A stretch of DNA of 60,000 nucleotides from Takakia lepidozioides. Lineage: Eukaryota; Streptophyta; Takakiopsida; Takakiales; Takakiaceae. This document shows, piece after piece, positions 20,559 to 32,519 of this stretch (positions are counted from its first letter, which is position 1; each line of letters begins with the position of its first letter). The stretch covers positions 31,870,001-31,930,000 of the forward strand of contig CM060733.1 in assembly GCA_030704615.1 (NCBI GenBank), in the 5' to 3' direction. Below the pieces are notes generated by a model. It was not told where the DNA came from and searched no databases. It was given only the letters and a program-made list of their open reading frames with translations. The position numbers were made by a program, and so were the translations under genes.

Positions 20559-23500
20559 TTGTCATGCTTTATGCGAAGTATATGCAGGGCTGGTCGTGGC
20601 GGCATGGACTCTCTGTAAAATTCAGACAGAGAGACAGCATTGTGACCATATCACAGACTTTGGGAGTTTTTCGATCGGGGAACACGCAAAGTTGCTCAAC
20701 AATGCCTGTACTCGCTGCATGCAAGTGTCGGAATGACTCTAATCCTCGAGAGAAGAAAAGAAATGAAGAAGGGGACATTGAAACTCCGATGAAACTATAA
20801 AGTAATATACAGTTGTTCCTCAGAACCTCGAATCTTGAAGCTCCAAAACTACTGGAAGAATTCAACCATTCTTCGTCACCAGCCAAGACTACCTACAGAA
20901 GGGATAAAAATGTCGAATAATTGAAGACACCCCTTTCCTTTCTGCTCCGCAAAGATGAATACAGAGACTGAGAGACAGTTACCTGCAACTCGCGGGATAA
21001 TGGGTAATTCGCTACGGGCCGAGCGCCAGCCTCGCTGAAGATTGGTACGTTTCAGGGAAGATGAGTACAGAGCTGACGGAAATAAACTTCAGTTACTCGA
21101 CTGAGACCGCAGATCCCAAACCGCCTGTGGAACAGGATGCGCAACATGAGAATTGAGCATATTCAAGCAAGTCTTGAGCCTGCATCTCTAAAACCCTCGC
21201 TGTAACAATCACATTACGAAAAAACAGGGCATTATGAATCATTTGGCGCTCACACACAGTTCATCTTTGTTTCTTCAGAAATTCCGGAGAACATATTTCA
21301 GACAGGAGCACACATAAGTTTGCTGACGAGTGGAATTAGTGCATTGTTCTACTGCACCGCATCCCTCAACGCTGCCAAACATCGACAACTCCAACAGACG
21401 GAGAGCTCTGCATTGAACTCAAGAAGGGTGCAAATTCATACCCAACTTCAATTCACAACTCCTTGTGCAACACCATCCTGCATGTAGACTACTACGTAGA
21501 TCTTGTTGCGAGATTACTCCTCAAGGACAAAACACATCAAATGGTTGTACCTATATCATCCACATTTGTCCAGAAGAATCTGATCCCTCCCTCCAAGACT
21601 CAGCAGCTCCCAATTAGCTAATACGCATACTAAGCTGATGAGGAGGACGACGATGGAAGCTTAAATTCTCTGCATCGGCAGAAGCTTGCGCAGGAAGGGT
21701 CTTTTAATATTTCTCTGATATCCTTTATGTTCATATGGCTGAAAGACGGCCGCCGACAGAGCCCAGTAAACGCGAGCCCCAGTAATTGTAACCCCTCAAG
21801 TACGAGCCTACCCGAGTCAACCCGTTTCAGATTTCATCCATATGTAGTTTTCGTGGATGACAATGGATGGAAGAGAAGGCTGAAGGTAAATGGTGCACAT
21901 AATTAAGTTAGGGAGGAGCGCATGTGGTAAATTCGCGCCCTCAAATAACTAAACTCCGCTCTCTAGAATTGTCCAAAGTGCGGGGGGACTGGAACTCAGA
22001 AAATGGACCACTTGAAAAAAGTAGAGGGAGATGTACGTTCAACTGTTGAAGAGCTTTATGTTCTATCATGGAACCCATCTTTACAGGAAGCGTCGTGGTG
22101 CAAATATCGCAGTATTGCGGAGTCATCACATATCTAGAGACCAGTTTAAGGTTTCCTAGAACGGAACGAGTAGATCTACCATCAGTATGAATCCGACACG
22201 TCGTTGCTGGCTCAAATCAGGGATCAACAAGGAGGAAATATATGAAAGATTCGCCGGTAGCAGGAAATGGAGAGATCACATGTAGTTCCTTAAGATCCAA
22301 CGCAGACCATGCATTCATCAGGATTCAACGACTGGATAGGAAAGATATTCTGCCAGTGGTGGGCAAGGTGTAAACCACTTGATCAAAGGTACAGCGCATT
22401 GCAGACCCATCTCAAGGTATGCAGATGCAAGACCTGGCAAGGGCGTCAGCAAGAGAGCTAATTGGCGATCACTTGAATTGTGATGCATTTCACATCAAGG
22501 CGTTTTTGGAATTCCCTAAATGCTGTCAAACTCCATGGAACCATTTCAAGATGTGGGCCTGATGTGCGTGGGCCCATAGCATAGGTTCACAGTCGGACCC
22601 ACACAAAACATTCCAGATCTTGTTAACATTGCAAAGTCAACTCTCACTCTACAGTACTAGGTATATACCTGCATGGACCCACGCGTGGACATGTAGCAGA
22701 GCAGCAACTCATTACTGATATTAATCAACTAACTCAACGGGATAGAAACAGGCAAAAAAGTTCGACAGCCCATCCATGATGTGATGCTTGTAAGGATCTC
22801 ATGGTAATGTTTTCCCCTACGAAGCTACTTGCGAGATACTCTCTAGCGGATCGCTGTACTCAATCCCTCAAGCGTGTAATACACAGAACAATCCCAGCAC
22901 ACTTCCAAGCTAGGAGATGTCCATGATTGTCGCTAAGGTTATAATATTTTTAAAATCCTGCTTACATTGAAGATCTCAAAGCTTATAGACTAATTCTAGT
23001 ATCAATATACATGTATGTAGTCACTCGCTCGATGATCATTACTTGTTGAGAAGTTGCAGGATTTGCTGCATCTTACTGCATGTATCTGGATTTGATGGAT
23101 CTCGCTGCGTTCATGGCCATCAACGTCCCTTCATAAGGCCGTAACAACTGGAAATATTTTTCTCCTTCCAACTATAAACACGACAGATTTCCACAAGAAT
23201 TCAATTGAGAAGGCATGTTGAAGAGCACTTACTAAATTTACGTTATAATGCAATAAATATAGGAGATGGCATAGTTTCGAAAGAATGCCAAAACTTTCTG
23301 CAGTCTACACTATCGTTAGTGCACGTTATTTAGTGCGTTTCAACTTCGGGAAAATTAGGTTTTCAAAACCCATCGGATCGTGACCGATCCGACGATCAGG
23401 AAATCATACAGAAAACTTCCAGGAGTTTCACGCATACAAAAATTCGAGATACTGAACACCCTGGGAGGACCTGCGAGCAAGGGACTCACCACTCCATTGT

Positions 23501-23825
23501 CTGAAGTCCCAACTCTGGGGTCTGCACCCCCTTCCTCGAAAAATGAAGCCAACCCTTTCCTCAACTGTAACATCCGCCGCGCAATCATAAAAGTTGAAAA
23601 TTATACACACGTTAGCTAGAAAATATCTTTGCAATTACTATGTACTCTCAGAGTCAGCGCCTCCTACATAATTACTTTGTCCATCGAAAACATGGGATTA
23701 CGATGGCACATTCAAAAAGCTACTAACGTACAGTAGTGGGGAGCTTGTAATCTTCCATTTTTGTTGTGTTGTGTTGTGCTGTGCTCTGTTTTGTTTTGTT
23801 CTAAATTCTTGATTATGAGAAGAGC
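20559..23825. other. Intergenic and probable promoter region of the oxygenase-like gene
   Basis: About 3.3 kb without a convincing frame on either strand. The first few hundred bases (20560-21000) probably hold the promoter or a 5'UTR exon of the gene ending at 17490. A dispersed 53-bp repeat lies at 22466-22518. A run of TGTTG and TTTTG units is at 23762-23803. The minus-strand frame at 23355-23588 shows no family signature. Confidence 0.45.
22466..22518 (+). repeat. Dispersed repeat R3, copy 1
   Basis: About 53 bp (ATCACTTGAATTGTGATGCA, then TTTCACATCAAGGCGTTTTT and GGAATTCCCTA) that recurs almost unchanged at 51561-51613. Probably the edge of a transposable element; no other end was identified. 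Confidence 0.75.
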
Positions 23826-24428
23826 TCAGAAGACACATACTGGCACAATTTCGCCCGGGAGTGGTTCTTTCACAATTGGAGGGCGAGCCTTCAATTTAGC
23901 ACGCTCCCGTTGGCACATCATGTCCCTGGAGCCACTTGTGGTCCTATATTCGCTATGGCGGGTGTGATCCAAGTTCATCATGTAGTTAGGCTTCACGTTC
24001 TGGACCACCTGTTTCAGTTGCAATGTCTTGGAAATCTCATCAGAGAAGAACCCAGTTTTTATTATCACATCCTTGACATGGGTTCTGTGTACCGGATGTC
24101 TACCTTGGTTGGATTGTTATCATATCCAGCTCATCTATTCTTAAATCCTCCAACCACTAGGGCATAAAACTTGAGATTAGTTAGTTGACGGGGGGAATTG
24201 GAAAACCTGGGGCTTATGGCCTTGATAACCGGCTTCCTTGCTACCCCAAATCTCTCGACTGTACTGGTCAAGATCAAACAACATCATCTTGTCCTTTTCA
24301 GTGGGGCGTGGCATCTTAATGTCGTGATTAGCCGAAACATCATTCGCAGACTGGTATCCGCCATAGCCCGAAATATGCTTCCCACATTGTAACTCCTCTT
24401 GCCAAATCTTTTCCTCCAGATCTCGCAC
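23826..24428 (-). CDS. Candidate two-exon gene segment, conserved-looking small protein
   Basis: On the minus strand, TTTTTCGCAG at about 24438-24429 is a good 3' splice site. It opens an exon (24428-24190) starting VRDLEEKIWQEELQCGKH and containing ISGYGGYQ and AGYQGHKPQ. A 90-bp intron (GTCAAC...GGTAG, 24189-24100) would join in phase to an exon from 24099 reading HPVHRTHVKDVIIKTGFF and KLKARPPIVKEPLPGEIVPV. That exon ends at a TGA at 23826-23828, or splices at a strong GTATGTG donor at 23840. Both segments have a charged, Tyr/Pro-rich look, and the GY-G motifs recall small ciliary microtubule-inner proteins. That likeness is only an impression. First exon and start codon were not found. 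An alternative donor CAG|GTTTTC at 24206 exists but does not join in phase. Confidence 0.4.
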
Positions 24429-24449
24429 CTGCGAAAAACATGAGTTCAC

Positions 24450-25903
24450 GATTATGGGAAGTTCTGTTTATACTAACATTACCTTTGAGAATCAAACCTA
24501 CATGCATAGTGGTGGATTAAATCTATTTACGTTCAGTAGGAGTTGCAAGATTCCTGCAAGTAACCACCCTTGTAATTTCATCTTAACCTTTTTGCATAAC
24601 ATCTCCATTGTTGCCCTGACTTTGTCCCTGTGTGGGATGTGGAGATTTTTTTATAAGCACCGACTAGGCATTTGCAACCGTCTACGTGTGTGAGTGTGTG
24701 AGAAGAGAGAGAGAGGGAAAGAGGGAGATGGAAAGATAGCTCTTGTGAGCTTCCGAGGACAGACTAGAGGGGAAGTTAGAGATCAACAACTATGTAGACA
24801 ATCGTAGTGGTCGTGGGTTCAAACTCTACATTCCGGAAGCATTTCAACAATCCAATAGAAAGCTGTCAGAAAATGAGTTTCTTCATATCCTTGCTTAGGT
24901 GGTAAAATGCCAAGGTATGGGTGGCTTTTCGAGATTTGCAGCATGAAAAGAAAGTATCATCGTTACGACGAAACCCTTCCTTCAAATTCAGATCGCAACA
25001 TCGAAATTCAGATACTGGACAAAACTATCGTGTGTGGTTCACAAGTCACAACTTCGAGGAAGCTTTGTCGATCTTGATTGGCAGCCTCCCCTACTCGACT
25101 TCACCAACAAATAGGAGGAGCACAGGTGAAACCCAATGCATGGCTGCCCTTTCCTCATAGTTTCCTTTCACATCTGATGATGCAGCACTACTTGGCACCT
25201 TTGGATACCAAGAGGTTTTCTATACAACTGTTTTTCCTGAGTTGATGGTTACTCGCAAACCCAGAATCTTGCGTACACTTTGCAATCTCCAGATGAGTGT
25301 GTTTTTATTGGAAACAATTGGCACAATTCTGTGACATCCACAAGACAAGAGATTACCAAACATCTAACTATCTTATGCAGCCAAGAAGGGCTCTTCAAAA
25401 TAATATGGAGTCAAAGACTGGCATTACCAACCAGCCTCAAATATTGAGGATATAAGGAGTCCAAATGGATTTCAGGAAACAAAACCCATCTGTCACAGGA
25501 ATAGGATACCAGGGGATTGTGAAGAATGCCTTGTGAGCACACGAAAGGAAACTCTCACATGGGATCTAGGATTTACTGATTGAATATCTACATGAAGTTA
25601 GGTGTCACACCCTTGTTGTTGATTCCATATCGAAGAAAATTACCACCAGAGCCCGTTAATACCATAATAATGCCTCCGCAGAAGCTTCACCAAGCCAAGA
25701 TAAGCATCCTGAAACTTCCAGGTAGTCAGAGGATACAATCAAGGTCCTTGACTTCCAACATTGAAATTACCAGACGACTTCAACCTTCAAATCAATTCCA
25801 AGGCCAATCCATACCACTTCAAAACAAAGCAAGTGCGGATGCCTCCATCGGTTATGGTTTGCTCGCAACGTATGCGAGAGAGATGGCGCAGGGAGCTTGA
25901 GAT
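24450..25903. other. Intergenic, no firm gene
   Basis: Sequence between the candidate small gene and the 3' end of the LIM gene. It includes a GA-rich tract near 24700-24725. The frame at 24921-25160 has no recognisable features. The right part probably contains the LIM gene's 3' UTR. Confidence 0.45.
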
Positions 25904-28900
25904 TTATATCTCAACAGTGGCGGTGGCAGCATTTGGCTTCAAAGCTGGTGCCTTGACAAGCTGGCTGTAGTTTCCCTTCTCCTTGAAGAGCTGAGAGTAG
26001 TGGTGTTTGCAATAGAGCCGACCTTCAAGGGCTGCATAGTTGGAGGGGCTGATCACACAGCCCCCATGCACACACTTGAAGCAATTCTTGTGATAGGGAA
26101 GGCTTTCCACGCTTGTCTGTCCCACCAAATAAGTCACCCATAATTTTGTTCCTTGGTCTGTCTCGTTTGATGAATTCCTTGCATTCACTCCACAACCAGG
26201 TGGATAGCACGGCAGCCCCAAAATGCTCTCCTTGCACTAAAGGTGGAGTTTACAAAAGCAACTCTCTCACTTTTTCTCTTTACTTTCTTTTTTGAAAAGA
26301 GGAAACTTGGGCCAAAATCCCAGATCAGAGAGCAACTTCATGTACTGCTCTCTGTGGGCAAGTCCCAGATCAGAGAACCTACCTCTTCACATCCTGCCTT
26401 GCTTCCTCTCTGTCAAAATAAAACAATCAAAGAGATGCTCTGCTCTACATGTTCCATTCAAGTGAGGTCTTGCTCTCAAGCTACTATGGCTGCTTGTAAT
26501 GTGCGTTAAGTGGATAGATCTTACTGGGGTGGCCAGCTGTGTGAGAGATGGGTTGGTTTATATAATGTGGGGGAGGAAGAGGGACAAAGAATGTCACAAC
26601 AGGTAGCAATAGTTACCCTTTCAATGGGGTAGACTGTCTTGTTGCATGCAACACACTTCTCTTGAGTCCCGGAAAACAAGCGCGAAGCCTTTGAGGGTGT
26701 CTTGTTCTACATTCACTCCCATCCCCACCAAAATATATGTCACAATCTAAACCTCTCTGAATCCCCAATGTCACTTCTTCCTCTGCTTCACCCAAATCCA
26801 AGCACAGGTCAAGGGAAAATACATTGTGTGGAACTTACAACTTTTAGAGTATATTGTCTAGAGTACTTTGGGTTATATTTAAGGTAAGTACATCAGCCCT
26901 TTCACTTCGTGTGCCCTTTTCACTCTGCATGGGGAATGGCAGAACAACAACAGCCACTGCCAAAAACACTGACGGGCTAAAAACCCAAAATCAACTCTAG
27001 AAGGTGAGTGTCTGCAGGAAGTATGCTCTCAAAGGATCGTCAACAATGGTTAAATAAGTCCTCTCTGTCGTTGTTCTAATTTGTCCCACGAGCCCTTGGC
27101 TGTGGGTCTTTGGTTCACATGGTTTTCCTGTTTCATTCCTTCGGCTTTGAGCTGGTCTACTTGTGACATAAGTACAACACATAAAATTACGAAAATCACA
27201 AACAGTAGAACCACTCAAAGATCATGCGCTAGAGGGCCGCCCATGGGACAAATGTAGAACAGATTCCTGCATCACGAGTTATGACGTGCCCTTGGGTATG
27301 ACGTAGCTTGCAGGTACGCACCCTTGCAAAAATATCAGTGAAGGCAAGTAGAAAAATGAAATACGCACCAAATTGTTCAGCTGCTGGTCGAACGGAAGCT
27401 TATTTGGTGTTACCCCTGGCCCACATCAGCCCCACTTTCATCCCATCAAGAACTCTCTAAAGTTTTCATATCCAAACCTCAAAGCTGCTGGTAATGAGAG
27501 TGAGCTGCAATGCACCTAAGGAAAAGAACCGTACAATGGAGTGTTCCTGTGATTTGTGTGATTACAATTGCCTTCTACTGCCACAATAGTGTTTTATCTG
27601 TTTTCACCAACTCCTGCCTATGTATCCTTGGAACATTTAAATACTTGGGTCCAGCAAGTTATGTGGAGAACCTGGGATCCGATCTATGCAATATCCAATA
27701 ATGAGGTCTACACTTATGAGTGAATCCCTGTATTCTTGAAAGAGTAGAAGGCCAACCATCGGCACTTTTGTTCTCAAAGCTCTTCTCATAGCTACCGGTC
27801 AGCTTGAACAGCTGGTTGAAATGTGGCTTGCAGTAAAGGACCCCTTCCAAGGATGCATAATTCCCCAGCTGTCACAAGCAACACATAGTGAATGAGTAAG
27901 TTCATCAGGACTGCTTTTATGCTCTAGCAATTGACTAGGAACTTGCAACCGTGAAGTCGGGATCTTTTGTTGTGGAGCAAAGACAAATTAACTCACAAAC
28001 CAGCTACCATATAGTTAGTCTCCAAGCTCCAATACCAGTATTTCCCTCTAGCCTCCATGCATGCACCTTGTGCACAAAAGCAAAATACGGAGAAGACATC
28101 CAAGCCAAAACTCTGATGTTCACACTCGCACCAAAATCCCTGAACAGAATCTGAAGGAAGAAGACCAATTGTTACGACACTGGAAATGTGCCCAAATGGA
28201 GCCCCTAAAAACCTAAAACTTTGCATCAGCACAGAGCATAAATCTCTCGATGAAACGTTGTGAGCACTTTGGACACAGATGTCAGTCAGGAAGAGGGAAG
28301 GGATTTTATGCAGACTGCATAATTTACTTAAAAGATGTAGTTGCCCTGTTAGCAAAAAGGCTCACTGGATTGCCACGGAAAATGAGAAACCATTGAGCTT
28401 TCCCTTTCATGAGATCGATTGATTTGATGCGCACGTGACGATGTCCACTACTATTACTGGATGTGTATACGCCATGTTGATGTCAGCGTTCTCAACTGCA
28501 TGACATCTTCTGAACCGTTTTGACATGAAAGACACTACATTGATCCAATCTACTATCACAATGTTACTTCAGTGTTCATCCATGAACTCCCTGTTTTGCA
28601 TCGAAAAGCAGGAGAGAACAATAGGACCCGTACATTCACAATCACGGTGTGTGAATTCATCGTTGAGTGCGGCATTAGGGAAATAGACCCAGGGTGGTAG
28701 TGGGCGGGACTGGGGATGGAGAGATCAGCAGAAATAGCAACCAGTGAGGATCAGTGTTGGTAGCACTTGACCTCCAGAGCTTCTCGCCATTACCGGTACA
28801 GATCGAAATGCTGATAGTGGACGAGCATTGCACAGTTAAGAGAACGAGAACGGAGACAGTAGAGATCTGGGTAAAGAGCCACCACACCTTCAAGGTTCCC

Positions 28901-29022
28901 TTGCAATGGTTGCATCGGAAGCACGCCTTGTGGTAGATGATACCGTCGGCTGTCAACTGGTCGACCAGATACACCGTCTTCTGGCACGCCGTGCACTTGT
29001 GCTGTGTGCCTGAAAACGCCAT
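25904..29022 (-). CDS. Plant two-LIM-domain protein (WLIM/CRP type), spliced
   Basis: LIM proteins of this class bind and bundle actin filaments and can shuttle to the nucleus. Exon 1, 29022-28888 (45 codons): [19 protein letters not shown]... with Cxx[11 protein letters not shown], ending KGTLK before a GTGTGG donor. Exon 2 from 27868 (after GTGACAG): [20 protein letters not shown] completes LIM1. Exon 3, 26700-26617 (28 codons): [19 protein letters not shown] starts LIM2. Exon 4, 26116-25904: [38 protein letters not shown], then tail and TAA. All zinc ligands expected of both LIM domains are visible. Exon 1 starts in phase 0, and 3 and 4 join in phase 0. The 3' end of exon 2 (near 27755-27780) is unresolved: visible donors are phase 1 whereas exon 3 needs phase 0, so a small extra exon in the 1.05-kb intron is likely. 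Expected length is about 175-190 aa, normal for the family. Confidence 0.9.
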
Positions 29023-29395
29023 AGCGACCAAGCTCTCCCACACCACCCCACACCACCCCACACCTCTTCCTCTCTTCCCCTCCGAGCTTGTGTCAACGTC
29101 CTCGTGCTTCGGCAACGCAAGCCAATCCACCGAAACGGTTGGGAAGCAGCGCAGATCTGCCTCGCAAGCCTGGCGAGGAAGGATCGCTGGCGGGTGCACA
29201 ACATGCGCGTGTGCGAGAGACAGTCTCGCGAAGTGAGCAGTCTGTCTGTGAGCAGTCTGCCATTTCCCCGGCTACAGACCTTCAACAGACAGCACAGATC
29301 GCCCTCGGTTCAAATCCTCGCCACCACTACGATTGCAACGCCTCCAGAAATTCACAAGAAGGCTTACACTGTTTTCTTCTATAAGCAAATCGTGG

Positions 29396-29403
29396 GTTTC
29401 GAC
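29396..29403. repeat. 8-bp target duplication of the hAT-like element (left)
   Basis: GTTTCGAC precedes the left terminus. The identical eight bases follow the right terminus at 31222-31229. Eight base pairs is the standard duplication length for hAT elements. Confidence 0.85.
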
Positions 29404-29707
29404 CAGTGTTGTGCGGGTAGTGCCTTTTTAAGGAACCCGCCAGATCCGGGTTCGGGTTTTCTTTTGGAACCAAGTCCGGGTCCCGATCCGGGTTTTTGAA
29501 ATTTGGACAATCCGGGTTCGGGTCCAGGTAGTTGTTGGGAAATATTAGCAGGTTCACCGGATCCGGGTCCTAATTAATTTATTAAATAAATTGGACAAAT
29601 AAGATTTTTAATTAAGGATAAAGCTACTTTTGGCTAGAGAAAAAATCGTTTTTATTTTAAGACACGTTCCTTCAAAAACATACCATGAATATATATTGCT
29701 CATTTAA

Positions 29708-30507
29708 CCCTTAAGTTCCCAAGCGACCTGAATCAGGTCACTTTGAATTTGTAGGTCGACCTATTTTTTGCAGATCTAATCTGATGGGGCCCACTCCCGA
29801 AGCTTTAATGACAAGGGATTTGTCTCCAGTATGATGGAAAAAAACAAAATTAAAAAAAAACAAAAGCTACAACGTACTCTCATTTACGTTTTGGGGCCTG
29901 AAAAGGGCTTGTTGACCGCTGACGTGGCAGGTAAACAAGCCCAAAACAGATTGCACTCCAAAGGCAATTTTTGGCAGAAAATTAGCAATCTTGGAAAAAG
30001 CGCTTCACCTTCTGGTGTGTGAGCATTACATACACACATCCACCATTGGCTTTTAAAAAATTTGTAGAAAAGTACTTCATTTGGAGGCACATTTTCTCTT
30101 GTCAATTTTGAGATTTCAACCCCCATGTAATTGCATGCATAGCAAGCATAGGTGAAAAAATCAGTTGGACCTGCAATTTAGTGGGGTCATAGCCACTCCA
30201 CTATTGATTTGGAAATGGTGGGTCTTGGGGCAAGCAAAATTGGATAAAGCTAGGTTATGATTTGGTCAAACCAATTTCTTTCTCACTTTTTCTTTGGGAC
30301 CTGATATTTGAGGTCCCGGCCAACGCTATAATCTCACAATTTGCATGGTGGACTTGGCTCATTTTTTGGTATGTCATGCATAAATGAGCTGGCCCATTGC
30401 TATAAGGCTGGAATCTCCAGATGAGTTTTAGGTTTCTAGGGGCAATTTACTGCAGCTGGGTACCCAAAATTGGTAAAAAGTAAAAAAAGGGCTTGGGAAC
30501 TTAAGGG
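29708..30507. mobile_element. piggyBac-like MITE (TTAA duplication)
   Basis: Exactly 800 bp, bounded by TTAA at 29704-29707 and 30508-30511. The ends are perfect 17-bp inverted repeats, CCCTTAAGTTCCCAAGC at the left and its complement at 30491-30507. TTAA target duplication with CCC-starting inverted repeats is the signature of the piggyBac superfamily. No transposase is encoded. It is nested within the hAT-like element and therefore younger than it. Confidence 0.72.
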
Positions 30508-30614
30508 TTAACGCAAGAATTAGAATAGAGTTTGAGTTCCATTCTTCAATATCAATTATTATTTTTTAAACATGTTAAGAATAGCAATCTGCCAAATATG
30601 CCAGTAATATGATT

Positions 30615-30840
30615 TAAACCAATAAATAAATGCCTCAAGGTTCATAGATCACTATAGCATTGATGTGTGGGAGCTGGCCTAATAATAATATCCCAAAGGC
30701 AGAAATTATGGTGTCACTGGACCCCAAAGGGTGTAACTGTGTGACACCAATCCGTGGATTGAACCCACAACCATTGTTGAGGTGGTATGTGGCCATTACC
30801 AATGAGCTACAACTTGGTGGGGGCTGGCAGGCTGCCACAG
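30615..30840 (-). mobile_element. tRNA-derived SINE candidate
   Basis: On the minus strand, GTAGCTCATTGGTAA (30810-30796) matches a Pol III A box (TRGCNNANNNGG). About 33 nt later GGGTTCAATCC (30767-30757) matches a B box. Spacing is as in tRNA genes, but the flanks cannot form an acceptor stem, so it is not a tRNA gene. The likely tail lies towards 30615, where TTTATTTATT occurs on the minus strand. Borders and duplications were not resolved. Confidence 0.5.
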
Positions 30841-31229
30841 TGGCCTATTGCTGGCACACATTGCAAAACCTACCATCTAAGGCTTGGAATGGACATAATG
30901 ATTAATGAAATATATTCTTGTTCTCTCGAAGTGGCGGGTGTTAAGTGGGAGAACATGAGTTAATTACTGTGGGGCTATTCATTGCTCCATTCCTTTTGGA
31001 TCCATTGAAGTGTTCAGCCCCACCTAAAATTAAGACCCAGACCCTCACCCCCTACACTGGCCCGCAGGTAGCGGGTTCAAGGGATTCTGGACCTTGCAAG
31101 CGGGTCCGCGTCCGGTTCCGGGTTCATTCTAGAAGGTCAGGGTTCGGGTTTTTGGTGATGGCGCGGGTCCGGGTCCTAAACCGCCGGGTACCCCGGGGTC
31201 AAAACCTGGACCCGCACAACGGTTTCGAC

Positions 31230-32519
31230 GTGTGTCGTGGCAAACCAATCGGACGTGCTCTTGGGGTTATTATATTTTCTGCGGAAATGACTCCAATAAA
31301 GGGTTCAGTGATAACATAACTTATTAAGATTTTTTTTTTCTCCATTAATGTTATGGGTCTATGAATAAATAAAACATTATGGATTTCTTATGTGTTTTTT
31401 GCTCTCCCACCTTGATAAGTTCTTCAAATCGCTTATCTCCCTTTTCAGCTCCAACATTTCCTTTTTCCCTTTTCTTGTGGCGACACTACCATGGAAAAAC
31501 TGCATCCCATATCCTGCTTTTTGTCCCTGCTTCTTCACAGTCCATTTTAGGACTTCAGCCGCACAAATGGGGATGTTCTTTTTGCTCTGCAAATTCACTG
31601 GACATTAAAAAAAAACTTTTATTTTATTTTTATCTCCCACCTTGGTAAGTTCTTCAAATCGCTTATCTCCTCTTTCAGCTCCAACATTTCCAACATGCAT
31701 GTCTCCTTTCAGCTCCAACATTTTTGAGGCACTAATAGTCTTCCCCGATCTGCCCTCAACTCTTCGGAAGCAAACTCTCATGATTGATTTGTATAAAACA
31801 TTCAAGTTGTACCTTCCCAAAAGCTAGCATATATTATATGGAATCAGCTCTCCAATCACAATGTCGAGCACAAAAAAAAAAAACAAAAAAAAATGAGGTG
31901 TTATAAGAGCTTGAAGAGCTAATTAAGAGCAAAAGAAAATTGATACAAAAAAATGGGGCTAAAATAAAATGTCAGAGTGGAGCCCGCGGAAGTTCAAAGC
32001 TGACCAAAAAATCTGAAGCCAAGGCTCGGGAATTGGAGCAGACACGAGCTGCATTGGCCAGCTGTTGCAAAAGGATGGAGGGGGAGATCCGGAAAGCCAA
32101 ACACGTCCCAAAAGGGAATATGGTTGATGACAAGGAGATGTGAGAAAAATTTGTACAATTTTTTGGTCAGCAAGAGTGTTTGTGGGCGAGATGGGCCCTA
32201 TTGCAAATGATATCTTCTTCTCAAGTTTTACCAACAGATTAAAATCGTCAAATGTATTCAACTGGGGTCACTTAAGATTATTATAAAAAGTTTTAATCCC
32301 TCTGAAGAGCGTGTAGTTGTCGAGCTTCTTAAGTCATTTTTGAAGAATCCTTACGACGACACGGTGCCTCTAACGAGAGTAAGAGATGGGCACGTCCTCA
32401 TCAGCTTTGCTTGTCGTTGTCCTGTGCATTACAAGCTCAAGGTGGAGCTTGTATCTTTCCTTCCATTCCCAAGTTCCAAGTAGTCCAGTGCAAAGGTTAT
32501 AAGCACCATAATTTTGAAT
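31230..32519. other. Intergenic with a short direct repeat
   Basis: No gene recognised. Contains poly-A/T runs, a 59-bp duplicated segment listed separately, and a plus-strand frame near 32300-32480 (VVVELLKSFLKNPYDDTVPL) with no known match. The left end of the CACTA-like element should be somewhere here, but I could not find a CACTA terminus. Confidence 0.4.
31403..31691. repeat. 59-bp direct repeat, two copies
   Basis: 31403-31461 and 31633-31691 both read TCTCCCACCTTG...AAGTTCTTCAAATCGCTTAT...CAGCTCCAACATTTCC with about three differences. They are offset by 230 bp. CTTTCAGCTCCAACATTT appears a third time at about 31706-31723. Confidence 0.8.

Larger units (their letters stand above)
29404..31221. 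mobile_element. Non-autonomous hAT-like DNA transposon
   Basis: 1818 bp between GTTTCGAC duplications. The left end CAGTGTTGTGCGGGT fits the hAT YARNG terminus; the right end ACCCGCACAACG is its inverted counterpart, about 3 bp shorter or decayed. Subterminal regions (29440-29570 and 31080-31215) are packed with CGGGTTCGGGTCC-type repeats in opposite orientations, a pattern typical of plant hAT elements. There is no transposase frame. It carries a TTAA-flanked element (29708-30507) and a SINE-like segment near 30620-30840. It lies about 380 bp upstream of the LIM gene's start codon and may affect its promoter. Confidence 0.82.

Noticed and set aside
23355-23588. 77-residue minus-strand frame
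   Set aside because: No domain and no joinable exon to the candidate gene at 23826-24428.
24780-24840. Second tRNA-derived SINE, from GTGGGTTCAAACTC
   Set aside because: There is only a B-box-like string; no credible A box or tail.
30740-30840. Functional tRNA gene
   Set aside because: The A and B boxes are present, but no acceptor stem or sensible anticodon arm can be drawn.
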